Part shown: piece after piece, positions 13,824-27,134 of the stretch
Layout of the letters: each line of letters starts with the position of its first letter
How positions within the stretch are numbered: position 1 is the first letter of the stretch
Assembly (NCBI RefSeq): GCF_020740795.1
Contig: NC_067282.1
Span: 180,820,274 to 180,884,273, forward strand
Source of the DNA: Apus apus
Taxonomy: Eukaryota; Chordata; Aves; Apodiformes; Apodidae
Reading direction: 5' to 3'
Length of the DNA: 64,000 nucleotides
Translations under genes and position numbers: made by a program
Notes under the pieces: model-generated
What the model was told of the DNA's origin: nothing
The model's database searches: none
What the model saw: only the letters and a program-made list of their open reading frames with translations

Positions 13824-16800
13824 GTATCCTTCCGGCGGGCGGCGGCGGGGGCGGCAGCGGGCCTTCCCTCCCCTCTCTCCGCGCCCGCGGGGGTGGCGGA
13901 GGCCGGGCGCGGGGGCCGGCGGCTGCAGCGCGGCTCCGGGGCGGGGCGGGGCGGGGGTCAGAGCTGCAGCGGAGCCGGCATCGCGTGAGCTGCGAGGGGA
14001 TCCCCAGCCCCGGCGCAGGCTGCGGGGGGGCCTGTCGGTGCATGGTGGTTGCGTTGCTTGGGGCCTGCCTGGCTGGCTCTGGCGGTTTCTCTTCACTTGA
14101 GGCTGGGTTGGCAGGCAGAACGCGGGTTACAGGAGACGCAGAGAACAGGGTCCCCTGTAGCCTCAAGTGCTGCAAACCTGTTCTTGCTTGGTCTGGGCGA
14201 GGGGTGAGATTCACAACGGGCCTGGCCCCTTGAAGGGCTCTTAACGTGTGTAATTATCAGCTTTATGTAGTTTCCTCAAAAGCTGCATTGTTCTTGAAAC
14301 CCTTCCTAGGTTTTTATACTCCTGATAACCTATGGGCATTTTCTGTTTTATTCACAAACAATAAGGCATTAACTCAGTCATTGAAGATGATATTTCCAAA
14401 TTGAGATAGCCAGATCTTCAGACTGAGGGGATGTAGAATGCCAGACTTGGGATCCCCACTGTTTTTAAGGTTGAAGCATTTATAAAACTGGTTGTTTCAG
14501 TTGTGGGGTAGTGCAGTTAGCAGTGGGAGGAGAGGTGAACTCAGATCTTCAGCCTGCTTTTTAATGTTGTTCATGTTTGGTTATAACTGTTCGTGGCTGA
14601 GTAGAGAAAAACTAAAACAGACAAACATTGTCAAATGTGACTATCAACCATCCTGCTTTTTTAAAAAAACAGGAATGCTGATAGGCTTTTCTGTCTGTTC
14701 ATGAATCTTAGAACTTACATTATGTATAAATATTTCAGAAAATGTTAACAGTTCTATTTCAGGTATCTCTAAACTTTGCCTTAATGCACTATCAGGTACA
14801 GTTGCAGTAATTACTTCTGATGGAAGAATGATTGTGGTGAGACTTGTATTTTTTAACATTTTCTTTTCCCCTGTAAAGACTTCCCATCATGGCCATAAAT
14901 AAACGAGCATAGAATATTATCACTTAAATGTTCACACTTTTACAAACTTATTTCTTTTTAAGCTTTATGGTCATCATTTAAACACTTCCTGTTTTTTGCC
15001 TGTTAGATTTGTCCATCAATAAACTTGTGCATGAAAATGCATTGACTTTTTTTTTTTTTCGTCAAATGGCCTGTTCTACAGGAATGCACAAGAAAATGCA
15101 TTTGTTTTACTGCTCAGTAATTCGATTTCCATCTAGAATGTCCTTTTTGTTCAGTATGTTCTTAAACTTTCATCCTAAGAGCATTTCTCCCATATGATTA
15201 TAGAAAAACAACAGCTGATAACTGCTGAAGAACCTAGGGTTCTGTTTAAAGCCTGAAAAGCTGAGGATTGGCAAGCTATATATTAGACTATATAATGTTC
15301 TGGTTTTACTGCTTCTGTGTTGTTTTTTTCTTGAATTCCAACCCCCATCCTGTCTCTTACTCTTTGGTGTTTAAGTTTAACTTAATAGTATGCTTGTTGA
15401 GTGAAGATTATATCTTCCTGTCTGTTCGCACTTAGCTTCATATGGCATCTGAAAAGAGACATCAGTACTTTTAGCAGAACTGTTCTGGCTTCAGCAAATC
15501 TTGTGTCTGGTTGGAGTCAGTCTGATGAACTTTGTGTTGTGATACAAGACACTTTCCACCAAAAATATGTGAATGGAGTTGGTATATGTGACTTACTGTT
15601 ACATGATTAAATGATGCAAATGGGTATTCCCACTGAATGATGGTGTTTTACATGAGTTTAAATTTCTTAATTACTAATGCTAAATTACACAAATCAATTA
15701 TCATTTTTCCAAATGCATATTGAAGCGGCACAGAAAGTCTTTTTGTGTGCGTTCGTTGGGGTTTTTTGAGTAATTTGGTGGAACCAAGCTAATATTCTTT
15801 AAAGAGACACCACTTAAAATCACATGATAAGAACAGTTTCAGCACTGTTGATCACAAGAATCCAACATTTTTGTTCTTTTATTTAATAACTTATTTAATT
15901 TCTGGAAACTTACATACAAGGAAGACTGTGTAGAAATAGTAAAATTAGTTGTCTAGAGGGCCATCACAGGTAAAAGGGAAACTTTATTACTTTTAATGCT
16001 AAAGATTGTTGTCGTTTTTAGCATAAACACACAGGAATAAATATAGATATTTTTTAAAAAAATGAGTATTGCTTTTAAAGTTCCATTCTCTAGGTTTTTT
16101 TATTTAAATCAAACAGAAAATCCTAAATTAAGCATCTCTTCTCTAGTACCTTATTGCCTCCTTGTTTTAAGATACCCTTGAGAACAAAGATCATAAATTT
16201 AGAACATAACTGGAGTACTTTATTTTGTGTGTGTGTGTGTTGTTTTTTGTTGTTTGTGGGTTGTTTTTTTTTTTTAGGGAACCCTCAAAGGTTTCGATCA
16301 GACCATTAATTTGATTTTGGATGAAAGCCATGAACGAGTGTTCAGTTCTTCACAAGGAGTTGAGCAAGTAGTGCTGGGATTATACATTGTAAGAGGTGAT
16401 AATGTGTAAGTACAGCATATTTTTGCATAAACCAATTAATACAAATTTGTGTGAATAAATATGTATACATACATGATGTATCTGTATACATCTTAATAGC
16501 CTCAGACATCTTACATCTTTGTATCTCTTGATAGCACTGATGGTACTATCAAAGGTGAGGCATATTAAATAGCAAATATGTGTGCTTCTGTTACAGAAGG
16601 GATTGCGTTGTAATGTAAAGATATTGTCTGGATTTACTGAGCTGTAAATTAACCATCTCATGTACTAATAGCAATCTAGGACAGTTCATTATAAAGCTCA
16701 GCATTTACCCTTCTTGAGTCTAGCCATTGTGTAGATGTTCTTTATTCATCTGTGAAAGACAGGATCCATTGATGGAGGAAAAGATAGAAGAATGAACAAA

Positions 16801-18099
16801 AGATGAGATAGAACTTGAGTTCTATCAGCAATCTGGTATACAAATTTGACTATTAACAGAATTTTTGTAGATCAGATATTTACAGAGGCCACTTTATAAT
16901 CTGGAAGATGCATGAAGGTTCTGACTTGACAGTATAACAGCTGTCAAAGCCAGTGTAGTGACAGGTCAAAGTTGATATTTGATGTAAAATGCCATGGTAT
17001 GGGAGTAAAAGCTCATTTAATGCAGATAAAAGTAGCTGGTGTGCCAAACAGATAGGAATGTTACAAGAGAAATGGAAAGCATGCCTGGTAAGTGGGCCTG
17101 CTAGGAAGATGGCTTTTGCAGCAGCCTTCTGAAGCTGATGGTAAAAAATTTACGTTATTTTTTTTATCACAACCAGAAAAGGAGCATGTCACAGTGACCA
17201 ACGTGTGAGCCTGAGTAGGAATTTTCTTCTAATTCTCGTGGGTGTTTCTGTACAAAGAAATATCAAGACTTAGACTTACATCGAGGTGTGTTTATCTAAC
17301 ATTGAGAAAGTGGCTAATTTTTGAAAGCTTTTATCACTTTTAAGCTTTCAAGCAAAAATACATAAATCGATGAATGTACAAAGGCAAGGCTAAGCCTGCT
17401 ACTCTATAAGTAACTTAATTAAAATAGTACAAATGTGTGTAAAAAGCCAAACAATTGTTTACCACTTCACTTTCTCATCATATCAGGCTGCCACATTAAT
17501 CAAGTGTACTCAAAACATTTTTTCATAACAAGTATTTTATTTTTTTGTAACCCCGACAAACTTGGAAACATTTTTTAGAAGGAATAATTCTGTATTCACT
17601 AACTCTGACAGTAGGCTGTGTTGAAGGAAATTGTCTTGCTTATCTGATGCTGTATGTGCTTACAGGTTGCTGCAGTTAGACATTACTCTTGAAAAGCTAA
17701 TCTCTCTCTAAAAGGTTACCAGTTCCTGTTTCAGAGGCTGGCCTACTGCCTAAAACAGACCAGTAGTATTTGTTTCTTAAACCCTGTATCTTTAAAAAGA
17801 TACAAAAAACCCCCACCCTTCCTTGAGACTGTACTTATGGCCATCAAAGTCTTAAGTTCACGGATGGAGCTCTACAATTAAAAAAAGAAAAGGGCGGGGG
17901 GGGGCGGTCGGCAGGGACAGACAGTGTCTTTACTAGCAAGTTAATTTTGTGGCTTTTCAGATGTGCACCACAGAGTTTCAACATATGGTGACATGTTTTT
18001 TATTGCAGTGCTGTCATTGGTGAAATTGATGAAGAGACAGATTCAGCTCTTGACTTGGGGAATATTCGAGCAGAGCCTTTAAACTCAGTTGTGCATTGA
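13793..18099 (+). CDS. LSM8: LSM8, U6 snRNA-associated Sm-like protein (four exons)
   Basis: The coding exons are 13793-13823, 14796-14836, 16278-16405 and 18009-18099, 291 nt in total, encoding 96 residues plus stop. All introns are GT-AG and the phases match. The product is a single Sm/Lsm domain: it begins MTSALENYINR, the Sm1 motif contains ITSDGRMIVGTLKGFDQTIN, and the Sm2 motif is YIVRGDNV. It ends IRAEPLNSVVH. The length equals the usual vertebrate LSM8 length and the sequence is almost identical to what is known of mammalian LSM8. The known role of the family is that LSM8 replaces LSM1 in the nuclear LSM2-8 heptamer, which binds the U6 snRNA 3' oligo-U tail and supports tri-snRNP assembly. 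The start codon has a strong context (GCCGCCATGA) in a CpG island. Introns 1-3 hold no recognisable second gene; intron 3 has a G-rich tract near 17892-17909. Confidence 0.97.
14796..14836 (+). CDS. LSM8: LSM8 coding exon 2
   Basis: A 41-nt exon after CACTATCAG. It completes Arg11 and encodes TVAVITSDGRMIV, the first strands of the Sm1 motif. The donor is GTGAGA. Confidence 0.95.
16278..16405 (+). CDS. LSM8: LSM8 coding exon 3
   Basis: A long T-tract ending in TTTAG precedes it. It encodes GTLKGFDQTINLILDESHER and continues to the YIVRGDN part of the Sm2 motif. It ends two bases into a Val codon before the donor GTAAGT. Confidence 0.96.
18009..18099 (+). CDS. LSM8: LSM8 coding exon 4 and stop
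   Basis: Follows TTTTTATTGCAG. It encodes AVIGEIDEETDSALDLGNIR and then AEPLNSVVH and a TGA stop at 18097-18099. Confidence 0.96.
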
Positions 18100-18234
18100 A
18101 AAGAAGAAAATGGGACTTTGTAAATCTTTGGTTGTACAGACCTATTTAACAACATGGATGATTTTTACAAATTGTGTTTAATTTCTTTAGTCACCAGTTT
18201 TTTTATTACAAATATGTTGTAGTTTTGCATGTTA

Positions 18235-18240
18235 ATTAAA
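18235..18240 (+). terminator. LSM8: LSM8 poly(A) signal (ATTAAA)
   Basis: ATTAAA lies 136 nt downstream of the LSM8 stop, in a T-rich 3' UTR, and is followed by T/GT-rich sequence. It is the first plausible cleavage signal. A further AATAAA occurs at about 19711, so longer transcripts are possible. Confidence 0.6.
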
Positions 18241-20994
18241 AGTTTCTACATTTTACTAAAGACGCTTTCATTGAATTTCCTTTGGGGTTTTATGCTGCAT
18301 AATTTCACTGTAAAATACATACTGAGAAATGGAAGCAGTATCAGTGGTAGTCCTGTTTTTTGTATATATCTCATTCTTAAAATAAGATCTCATTCCTAAA
18401 GGTAAACCAAGACTTTATGTATTAACTCAGGATTATTTGGAAGTAGATTTTGTAACAATTAATTTAACCATTTCTAACTGTAGTTCTGGCTGTAAGCAGA
18501 AAATTCTGGGTTTTGTGTCTTTTTTTATGTAGTGTAGAAAACAAGAATGCTAAAGCCTTTTATGTTTGAATTAATGAGTGATACATTGTGGTAAAGGGTT
18601 TTGTTCTTTCTGAAACTTGTTCTCTAGTGCCCGAGACTAAACTACAGGTGCTGGAGTTCTTGGTGCCTTAATGCTTGCAGACAAATTTGAGTAAGAAAGA
18701 CTTTTGAGGAGAAACACAGAACCTAAACCAAATATACATATTTATTTGTAGCTCATTAAATTCCAGACCAACACTTTCTGTATCTTCTCTCAGCAGCTGT
18801 TGTGTTGCTCAAACTTTGGGTAAAATCTGTAGAAACAGAGTTGTGTATTTGTTCATGTGTAACTGTTGTCTTGCAAAAGTACAGTTTAGAAGGTGCAGGA
18901 GTACTTTAGATAAAGAAATTACTTCTTTGGAATGAAATATGCATTAATACTGCATATAAGAATCGTGTAGTTTTAACAGACCTCTCACACATCAGCAACA
19001 ACCAAGTTAAGTGGGACAAGCTGTGTGCAGTGTATTGTGGTATTAGGCTAAGTCCTGTTAACTACCCAGCAGAAACACCGGTATGGTGGCAGCCAGAGGA
19101 AGTTGCTACTGTTTAACAAAGTTGTTTTCCTTGTCCTGTATTGTGCCAAGAGGTCCAGTTTGTTTTTTTTTTTCCCTCCATATATAAATGTGCCGTCAAA
19201 AATAGTTCTTGTAATGTTCATTTTTATATATTGAGTTTAATATATTTGATATTTTTAATTGCAAGTTCAGTTTGGAAACCAAATGCAGTGAACTGAAGAT
19301 ATTTGTTCTCTGGTTCTCAATTCTTGTAGCTTCTAGTTTGTTTTCCAAGATTGTTTTTGGTGGAGCATGTGAAGTCCAGCAAAATTATTTCTCCTTTATC
19401 CACCTTGTGACCCGGTAAAGTCTTGTTGTTTTCTGTCTAAATTTCCACAAGGAAATGTCTGCTGAGCAGACAGAGAATCAGGCAAATCAGGGTTTTTCTG
19501 TGATTACTGAAAGTTGATAAAGTCTGGCTGTAATTCATGATGTCAAAAGATTTGACCAGTTTCATTAGACAGTCAACAGAATCGTATATAATGAAAAACT
19601 TTTGCTATGGAAACACTGATACTGGCACAAGAGAAAAGCAGGTATGGAGGGTGAACTCTATTGGAAAATAGAGCAGATTGTGTAAAGTATCAACTCCAGG
19701 GCTCAGCAGAATAAAAATGCAGAGGCCAAGAGGGTAGAATTAGGGTGAGCTGATTTTAAATGCACTACCTAGCCTTGGATGTATTAGAGTTACTGTTGCA
19801 CTACGTAGGCTGAGTACTAGTAAAGCACTGGATGGACTAAGGAAATCTGTTGTAGATGAGGAATTATGTTTGTTAGGTGAGTTATGGAAGGTTAATGCAT
19901 GTGGAGACCATCTGCCTCAAGAACGTTGTTAGCAGTAGAACTCCCTGGCTCTGTGCTTGGTTGAGGACTTAAAATACGATGAGCTGCTGATGCTAGTTGA
20001 AACTATTTTCTCTGTCCTTGGAGTAATGATTTCAGATGGAAAGCTGTGGAACCAAGGTGGTGAAGCTGATTAGTAAATTCCTGGGAGTGAGTAGATGAGA
20101 GTTCAGAGTAGGTCAGGAATTGATGAAGCTGGAAAAATATGATCTGGAAATTAATAGTTCCATACAGGTTTTTAAAACACAGATTGCAAACCCTGTTTTG
20201 TTCCCTTCAGGTGAGTGACCTCAGCTCTGGCGTGCACTCCTTCTGGACCTGTGAAATTGTGTGCAGGGTGGAGGGGATAACAGCTTCAAGAGGTTAAAAT
20301 GTGTCTCCACTCACAGGCTGAGCTACGCCCTGGGCATCCTCCAAGGGATTCAGAAATACAAGTTTAAACCGCATTTCAGAAAAGGATCATAACAAAGCCT
20401 GGCTGCACATAGTGCAAATGGGTTGATACGCAGTGCATTGTCAAACTGATTATTCTGCAATGAGTTAGGCAAAGGATGGCCAGCTCACAGGTCTGGGCGA
20501 AATTGTGGGCACCAACTCAGCCCTGCCAAGATGGATCTTGCTCAGAACCAAAGTTCTGTCTAAAAACTGGCAACTATGGAGTTTGCTTACCTTCTCCTTT
20601 AGGCAGCAACACTAAAGCTTTTCAAAGTTGTGATTTTTTGCTTGTACTCAAATTGTCCTACAAGTTCTGCAACAAATTTTGCTCCCATTTTATGCCATTG
20701 GTTTTGGTCTTCTGGATGTACTGGTGAAGGAATCAAAGCCAGGACACCCAGTCATAAGGAGTTTTTTGAAAATGAATCTGGCACCCTATATGCTTTAAAA
20801 ATTTTTAAGATGAAATTATAGCTTTGTGAACTTACAGGAGCTCTAGTCTATACTAGATAGCTATGTCCCTCTAAGTATATGGTGGAGACAAAGCACTCAG
20901 GAAGGCAGTATTTGATGCAGGAAGTTGAATTATAACCAGTCTGAAACAGTATTTTAATGGAACCAAACCTGTTGTGCAGTCCATCTAAAAATAG
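18241..20994. other. intergenic DNA downstream of LSM8
   Basis: AT-rich sequence with no recognised gene. It may include extended LSM8 3' UTR. The open frame near 20476-20727 has no recognisable product. Confidence 0.45.
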
Positions 20995-22259
20995 GTTACC
21001 AATGAAAGTCAACATGGTTTTACCGAAGGAAAGTCATGTTTGACCAACCTTACAGCCTTCTATGAGGAAGTAACTAGGTGGATAGATGATGGTAGAGCGG
21101 TAGATGTGGTTTATCTTGATTTCAGTAAAGCATTTGACACTGTCTCCCACAGCATCCTTGGAGATAAACTGAGGAAGTGTGGTCTTGATGATCAGGTGGT
21201 GAGGTGGATCATGAACTGGTTGAAAAGAAGTCAGAGAGTTGTGGCCAATGGGACAGAATCTAGTTGGAGGTGTGTGACTAGTGGAGTCCCTCAAGGGATG
21301 CGGTACTGGGACCAGTGCTGTTCAGTATTTTCATCAATGACCTGGATGAGGGAACAGAGTGTGCCCTCAGCAAGTTTGCTGATGACACTAAACTGGGAGG
21401 GGTGGCTGACACACCAGAAGGCTGTTCTGCCATTCAGTGAGACCTGGACAGGCTGGAGAGTTGGGTGTGGAGAAACTTGATGAAATTCAACAAGGGCAAG
21501 TGTAGAGTCTTGCATGTGGGGAAGAACAACCCCATGTACCAATACAGGTTGGGGGCTGACCTGCTTGAGAGCAGTGTAGGAGAAAGGGACCTGGGGGTCC
21601 TGGTGGACAGGAGGATGACCATGAGCCAGCAATGTGCCCTTGTGGCCAAGAAGGCCAATGGCATCCTGGGGTGCATTAGAAAGGGGGTGGTTAGTAGGTC
21701 AAGAGAGGTTCTCTTCCCCCTCTATTCTGCCTTGGTGAGGCTGCATCTGGAATATTGGGTCCAGTTCTGGGCCCCACAGTTTAAGAAGGACAGGGAACTG
21801 CTTGAAAGAGTCCAGTGCAGAGACACAAAGATGATTAAGAGAGTGGAACATGCCCCTTATGTGGAAAGGCTGAGGGAGCTGGGTCTCTTTAGCTTGGAGA
21901 AGAGGAAGCTGAGGGGGGACCTCATCCATGGTTACAAATATGTTAAGGGTGAGTGTCAGGAGGATGGAGCCAGGCTTTTTTCAGTGATGTCTAGTGATAG
22001 GACAAGGGGCAATGGGTGCAAACTGGAACACAGGAGGTTCCATGTAAACATCAGAAAAAAACTTCTCTCCTGTGAGAGTGACAGAGCCCTGGAACAGGCT
22101 GCCCAGAGAGGCTGTGGAGTCTCCTTCTCTGGAGACATTCAAAACCCGCCTGGACGCCTTCTTGTGTGATGTGCTCTAGGTGACCCTGCTCTGGCAGGGG
22201 GGTTGGACTAGATGATCTTTTGAGGTCCCTTCCAACCCCTAGGATTCTGTGATTCTGTA
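20995..22259 (+). mobile_element. CR1 LINE, 3' half with broken reverse transcriptase
   Basis: A 1.3-kb 5'-truncated CR1 non-LTR retrotransposon. The reverse-transcriptase region begins about 21040 and includes VVYLDFSKAFDTVSH (the first catalytic Asp) and TSGVPQG. The FADD catalytic box is at 21375-21386, but in a different frame: a 2-base gain near 21298 (between PQG and the following block) breaks the reading frame. The remainder is open to about 22060, where another indel scrambles the last residues. It ends with GATGATCTTTTGAGGTCCC and two ATTCTGTR units at 22244-22259. The element is dead. Confidence 0.95.
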
Positions 22260-25200
22260 AATATAATTAATTTACTTTCATAAAGTGAATCAAAGTAGGA
22301 AAAATAAATGGGACTGAAACCAGAAAATGGACATAAAGGGACGGCCTTGTGTTAGTAATTTTCAAAACTAGAGGGTATTAGTCCCCAGAGGAGGAGTTTG
22401 AATGTAGGATGGCAGTGTGAAGGCTGTGTCTGGACTCTAGGTGAACTCACCCTGCAGCCTGTGTAGCAAAAGTTTTGAAAGTAGTAAAGGTAAAACATAG
22501 AGGAAATTAAGAAGTAGAGCTGAATTTTTGAGAGGAAAAATTATCTCAGCTGTAAAGGAGGTATGAAAGAGAACTGGAATGGAAAAAGAGCACCACAGAT
22601 CATTATTCTGTTGAGCAGTGATATGCCAATTGGAGCATGCCAGCTGGCTGGGGTGAAGGTTCTTGCTCCTTCCCACTAATCCTACTAGATTAGCAGAGCA
22701 AATATCTCCTAGGAGATTAGGAGTAATATTGTATGCAAAAAGCCTTTATTCTTGCTGAAGGGAAAGTACTCTCAAAAAAAAAAAAAAATAGTAACTCCCT
22801 CCTCAGACTTGAAGGCAATGTCAGTGAGTTCTGACTGCAGTGGCCATGTTGCTGTCAGCTGGTTCTTCAGGGTACATGAAGAGCCCTGCAGAGATAGGAA
22901 ACAAGAGTCATAGTCCATAGTGTTCTTGAAATTGTCTCTTCCTGCGAAGAACCTAGATTAAACATCTGATTAACAAGTGATGTTCAGTAAAATCCAATGT
23001 GTCCTTGCAGATTAATAAACCAATTTTACAAAAATGAGCAGGGCAGAGAAAGGTGATGCTGAGGGCAAAAGGAAGTAATGCTGAATTGGAGGTAATAGTC
23101 ATATTCCATCAAGTTTCCTGCATTGTCTTAGGTTGGTCACTTCCTCCTTTTGTTTGTTTAATAGAGATCTCTGAGTGAAAGGACAAGTCTTGACTATTAC
23201 TGGAAAAGGATGCCTCCAGTGAAACAACTGAGCTGGCTTATAGAAAGATAAATTTATTCCGTGTGCATGAAGCAACACAGAAAGCCTCTTCTGTGGTCCA
23301 AGGGCAACTCCCCTGATTGCAATCCATGTGATGTGTTTCCATGTCCACTTGGCATTTTTGCCATGTAGGTTCATCAAATATTATGTGGCCACCAGGCACA
23401 TTACTGGATTGAAAGAACATAGATTTTATTTTGAGGACTTACTCTGACAGTGGAGGATTTCTAGTATGACTCAACCTTCATTATCAACTATAGTCCTTAG
23501 TCCCTAGGGTTATTGTTTATCCTTCAGTCCATTTTACAAGTTAAGCAACTGAGAGACATCTAACACACTGTGCTAGAGCTGAAGGTAAAACATGAGTGGT
23601 TTGTATGGGAGTTTTATCTCATGGCCATAACCAAACTACTTGCACAACAAATGTAGCAGACCCATATGCTTCAGTAGGTGCAGTATCTGCAGTAACATGA
23701 TTCTGCCGTTTAGCCTCTGCTGCATGAAGCTCCACTAAGGAGCTTTTTAAAGTTTGTTTTTTTGGGTTTTTTTATTGGAAGAGAGTTCCTCAGTCACAGT
23801 CAAGATCAAGAGAAGCTGTATCAGATCAGTTTCAACTTCCTTGTTTTTCATATAAGGCATACTTTATGAAGCAGGTGTTCACAGTCAAAAACCCACCAAA
23901 CCCAAATGTGCCAGAAGGTGTTTATCTGTACAGACCAGGCCTCAAGGTGAGGGAGGGAAAACATCCCAGGCTTAGGTTAAAAACATATGACAGAAGACTG
24001 TAAAGAGCCAGGCATTTTTTCTGGAAATACTGTTCCTGATAGCCCCTTCCAGTGTGTTACATTCTACACCAGCGTCCTTTTTAGGGGCCTTTTTTTTTAC
24101 AGTAAACTTTACGGTGATGACACAAATGTTGACATTTGCAGCAGCATTTTCCTTGAAGGAAATAAAAGCTTCACTGACGAAGGTAGAAATCAAAGCTGAA
24201 AACAAAGTAGCATTCAGACTTTTGCCAAGAACTACTTGCTAGCACTAAAGGCCTGACCTTATCTAAGCAGTAATATCTTCCTTCCTGGAGCCTTGCAGCA
24301 CGTTCCAGGAACTCTGGAACTTGTGTTGAACAACGTGCTGCTGCCACTTAGCCTTAGATCAGTAATGATGGCACTGAATGCCAAGAAATTTCACTCCATG
24401 TGGAATGCTACTTGCAGTTTTAGATAAAAGGTGCTTGTTGCTGAAGGGAACGCAAGGGCATGTGCATGTATTAGTCCCACCATCTTTGTTTTGTTTATCT
24501 TATCTAGATTTATCTTCTCTTTGATTCAGTGTCAATTTTTGCAGCAGTGATTATTACAGTGCTCTGCACAGAAACTGGAGTGGAACTTACACAGGTGGAG
24601 AAATCAAGGAAGCTGGATTTGAAGTAGTGAGATCCAAAAAAAATAGAAATAAACAAGATAGAAACCTGTTGAATGTGGAAAAAGTTAGGTTTTACAGCAA
24701 TGCTCTTTATAACAAAGTTCTCTAACACATACAATTATTGTGCATGTCATTCATTTTATGAGAAATACTGAGAAACTGTGAGAAAACATTCTCCACTCAG
24801 AAATATTTTAAGGTGCCAGAATTTAACAGAAGCTTCCTGTCCTAAAGTATTTGGTTTAAGTTACGGTTCTTGCTTTGCATTTTAGTTCTTAATTCATTGG
24901 GAATTCTCACTTGTAATTTCAGACTCCAACTCTGCTTATGATGCAGATGGATAATTGCACACAGATGAATGCTGTGATGTTTCTGCAAACTGTCTGCCCA
25001 GAGCTGCTGATGGTATATGGCAAGAATCTGGAGCATTTTGCACCAATGGGACATGCAAGTGATGTAGTCTCTTCAGATACAGGGGACAGACTGCTGTCAC
25101 TGTATTCAAGGCAACATGCATATGAAAGACCAGGAACCAAACATGCAGCAATAAAACCCCTAGCTTGTTACAACCATTTAGAACTCAGTTTATAGCATTT

Positions 25201-26040
25201 CCAATAAATAACACCAGTTCTTGCCAACTGCCACCTAGTACCTCTGTATCTCTACGATTTTATCTATACCTATGGGAGTTACAGGAGTGCTGTTTTCCAG
25301 TGAGTTGCAATGCTGAACAGCAGCCAAGGCAGGAAGTGATTATGACTTAGGAGCTGATGCTGATTGACAACGTGTGATCCTGCAGAGGAAATATCACACA
25401 ATAGAACCTCGGTTAGTTTGGAAATAGATGTAAAAAACAGGGCACATTAAGATGTAAACAGTCAATAGGACTGGGGCCCACCTTTCTCCTAACTATCAGA
25501 TCATTAGCAGTAGGAGTGTGTGGGATGATTTCCATGATTAAACTGGAAGTGTAAAATGCATGAAAGTGTGTGCTCAGAGATGCTGCGGAAACAGCCTTCT
25601 TGCTTTTTGCTGTTTCTTCTACTGCTTGTCCTAACTCATCCTGGATACAAGAGTCAGGCGTAAGTGCAGCTTAAATCTAGGAAGTGCAAATGCTCAAAGT
25701 CCTTGAAAAAGCAGGCTTAAGATTCTTTTGTGTAACTATAATGGGGTAGAGGCTTGCTCTCTGGCATTGCACACTGCTTTCCTGAGGAATCGTCAGCTCA
25801 CGTTCAATTAAAATGGTCAGGTTCCAAGTGGAAACAGTCTCTGATGAGAAATGGAACAGAATTCAAATATTTGGTAGTTATGATTGTTATGTGGGTGAAC
25901 GAGTTTTTATCTAGAGACTAGTTTAGCTTCTTGCGTAGTTTATAACATCCATCAACTAGTTTTTAGTTTTATGCTTCAGATTTCACCATTTTTCATAAGT
26001 CCAACCACTGCAGAAAGCAATAAAGGCAATAATCAATCTG
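22260..26040. other. intergenic DNA between the two convergent genes
   Basis: No gene is recognised. It contains an A-run near 22775 and short open frames on both strands without domain signals. Confidence 0.45.
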
Positions 26041-26054
26041 AGAGTCATACAACT

Positions 26055-26060
26055 TTATTT
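26055..26060 (-). terminator. possible distal poly(A) signal on the minus strand
   Basis: AATAAA on the - strand about 1.3 kb downstream of the ANKRD26-like stop codon. It could mark a long 3' UTR isoform. The 26060-26640 segment upstream of it is unclassified. Confidence 0.25.
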
Positions 26061-26804
26061 CTGGATAAGACATACATGAGCATCCCAAGTGCCATGCCCT
26101 CTCCAAGATCATCAAGAGTGTCCCCACAGTGGCACTAGAGATGGACTTTGAAGAGAAGGAACTGACTGGACTTCCCTTTAATTCCTCACCTCCTGTCCCA
26201 TGGTGATTGATGCCAATGGTCAACTTCTGTGCTGCTGCTCCACCAGCCAAGCTTTCCCCTCTCAATGACAACTCCAGCACAGAGCAGGTTAGGAACAAAC
26301 TTGAGAATAGGTCATACCAGAGTTCATCCCAACAACAACACAAAGTGAAGGCCCAGACATCCCACGTCTTTCTCTGTGGAGTCTAGAAAGTACCAAAAGC
26401 TGAACTTCTCTTTGACCAAGCTCTCTGGTGCAGGCCAGAGAAAGTTTTTAACATCTTTTCTACAAATTGATCAGCTTCCCACAGGATCAAAACCTGTAGT
26501 ATTTGCCGGTTTTTCATGGCTACCAGAAGCTCACCCATCACCTTCAGCCCAGACCACAAGGATTGCTCTGAAACACAGGAGAAGCCACATATACCTCATC
26601 TCTAGTCCACCATCTTGACACAACTGTGCTTCAAGCCCTCCTGGAGGAAAAGGACACAGATGCATGCTGGACAACTGCCTGACCTCCAGGAGCAGAGCTG
26701 AAGTGAGCAGAAGAGAGCTCTGGACAGTTACATGGACAGGAAAGGGAGTGAAGAGCAAAGTCAAGGAGGGTAAAAATAAAACAAAGACATACTAGATAAC
26801 AAAG

Positions 26805-26810
26805 TTTATT
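26805..26810 (-). terminator. possible poly(A) signal of the ANKRD26-like gene
   Basis: AATAAA on the - strand about 565 nt past the stop codon. It is one of three candidate signals in the 3' flank. Confidence 0.35.
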
Positions 26811-27128
26811 AAATATCAAGTTCAAACAATATCTGGAATTAAATACAGTGCATTAGCTTCACAAAAATGTATTCATAAAAAAAGGAACACTGTCACAGTG
26901 ACATTCATTGCTTTCCTCACTGCCTGTTAACTCAAGTCCTTGAATTGATTGGAAAAAGCCCCAAATTTTCCAGCCTCCATTTGTCTCAATACAACCATTC
27001 TTACTTTTCTAGAATTTGGATTTTGTTCTATAATCTTCTGATCTCTAGGGACTGTTGCAGACACTAAATTACAACGACAGATCTTCAGTAACAACAGGCA
27101 ACTCACTGAAATAAGTAAAAATGCTTGT

Positions 27129-27134
27129 TTTATT
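27129..27134 (-). terminator. proximal poly(A) signal of the ANKRD26-like gene
   Basis: AATAAA on the - strand about 240 nt past the stop codon. It is the nearest canonical signal and would give a short 3' UTR. Confidence 0.45.

Larger units (their letters stand above)
13040..14050 (+). promoter_or_regulatory. LSM8: CpG-island promoter of LSM8
   Basis: A sharply bounded GC- and CpG-rich block surrounds the LSM8 start codon. It has no obvious TATA box near the gene start. GC-box (SP1-type) matches occur at about 13411-13419 and 13747-13761. Two perfect matches to the NRF1 consensus (YGCGCAYGCGCR) lie in inverted orientation at 13627-13638 (+) and 13691-13702 (-). A CRE-like TGACGCCAC is at about 13563. 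TATA-less CpG islands with NRF1 and SP1 sites are typical of housekeeping genes, which fits LSM8. The exact transcription start is not determinable here. Confidence 0.8.

Noticed and set aside
13003-14233. Long open frames on both strands (up to 214 codons) in the GC-rich block
   Set aside because: They arise from CpG-island composition with few stop codons. They overlap on both strands, are Pro/Arg/Gly/Ala-rich without domains, and the real gene here starts at 13793 and splices at 13823.
17892-17909. G-rich tract in LSM8 intron 3, considered as a quadruplex element
   Set aside because: It is one long G run with short neighbours rather than four spaced G-tracts, so a specific structure is not supported.
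21465-22169. 234-codon open frame
   Set aside because: It is a CR1 reverse-transcriptase fragment; the upstream part is in another frame and the element is broken.
26040-26640. Considered as a processed retrocopy on the minus strand because it precedes AATAAA
   Set aside because: No recognisable parent protein, no poly(A) tract and no target duplication; kept only as unclassified flank.
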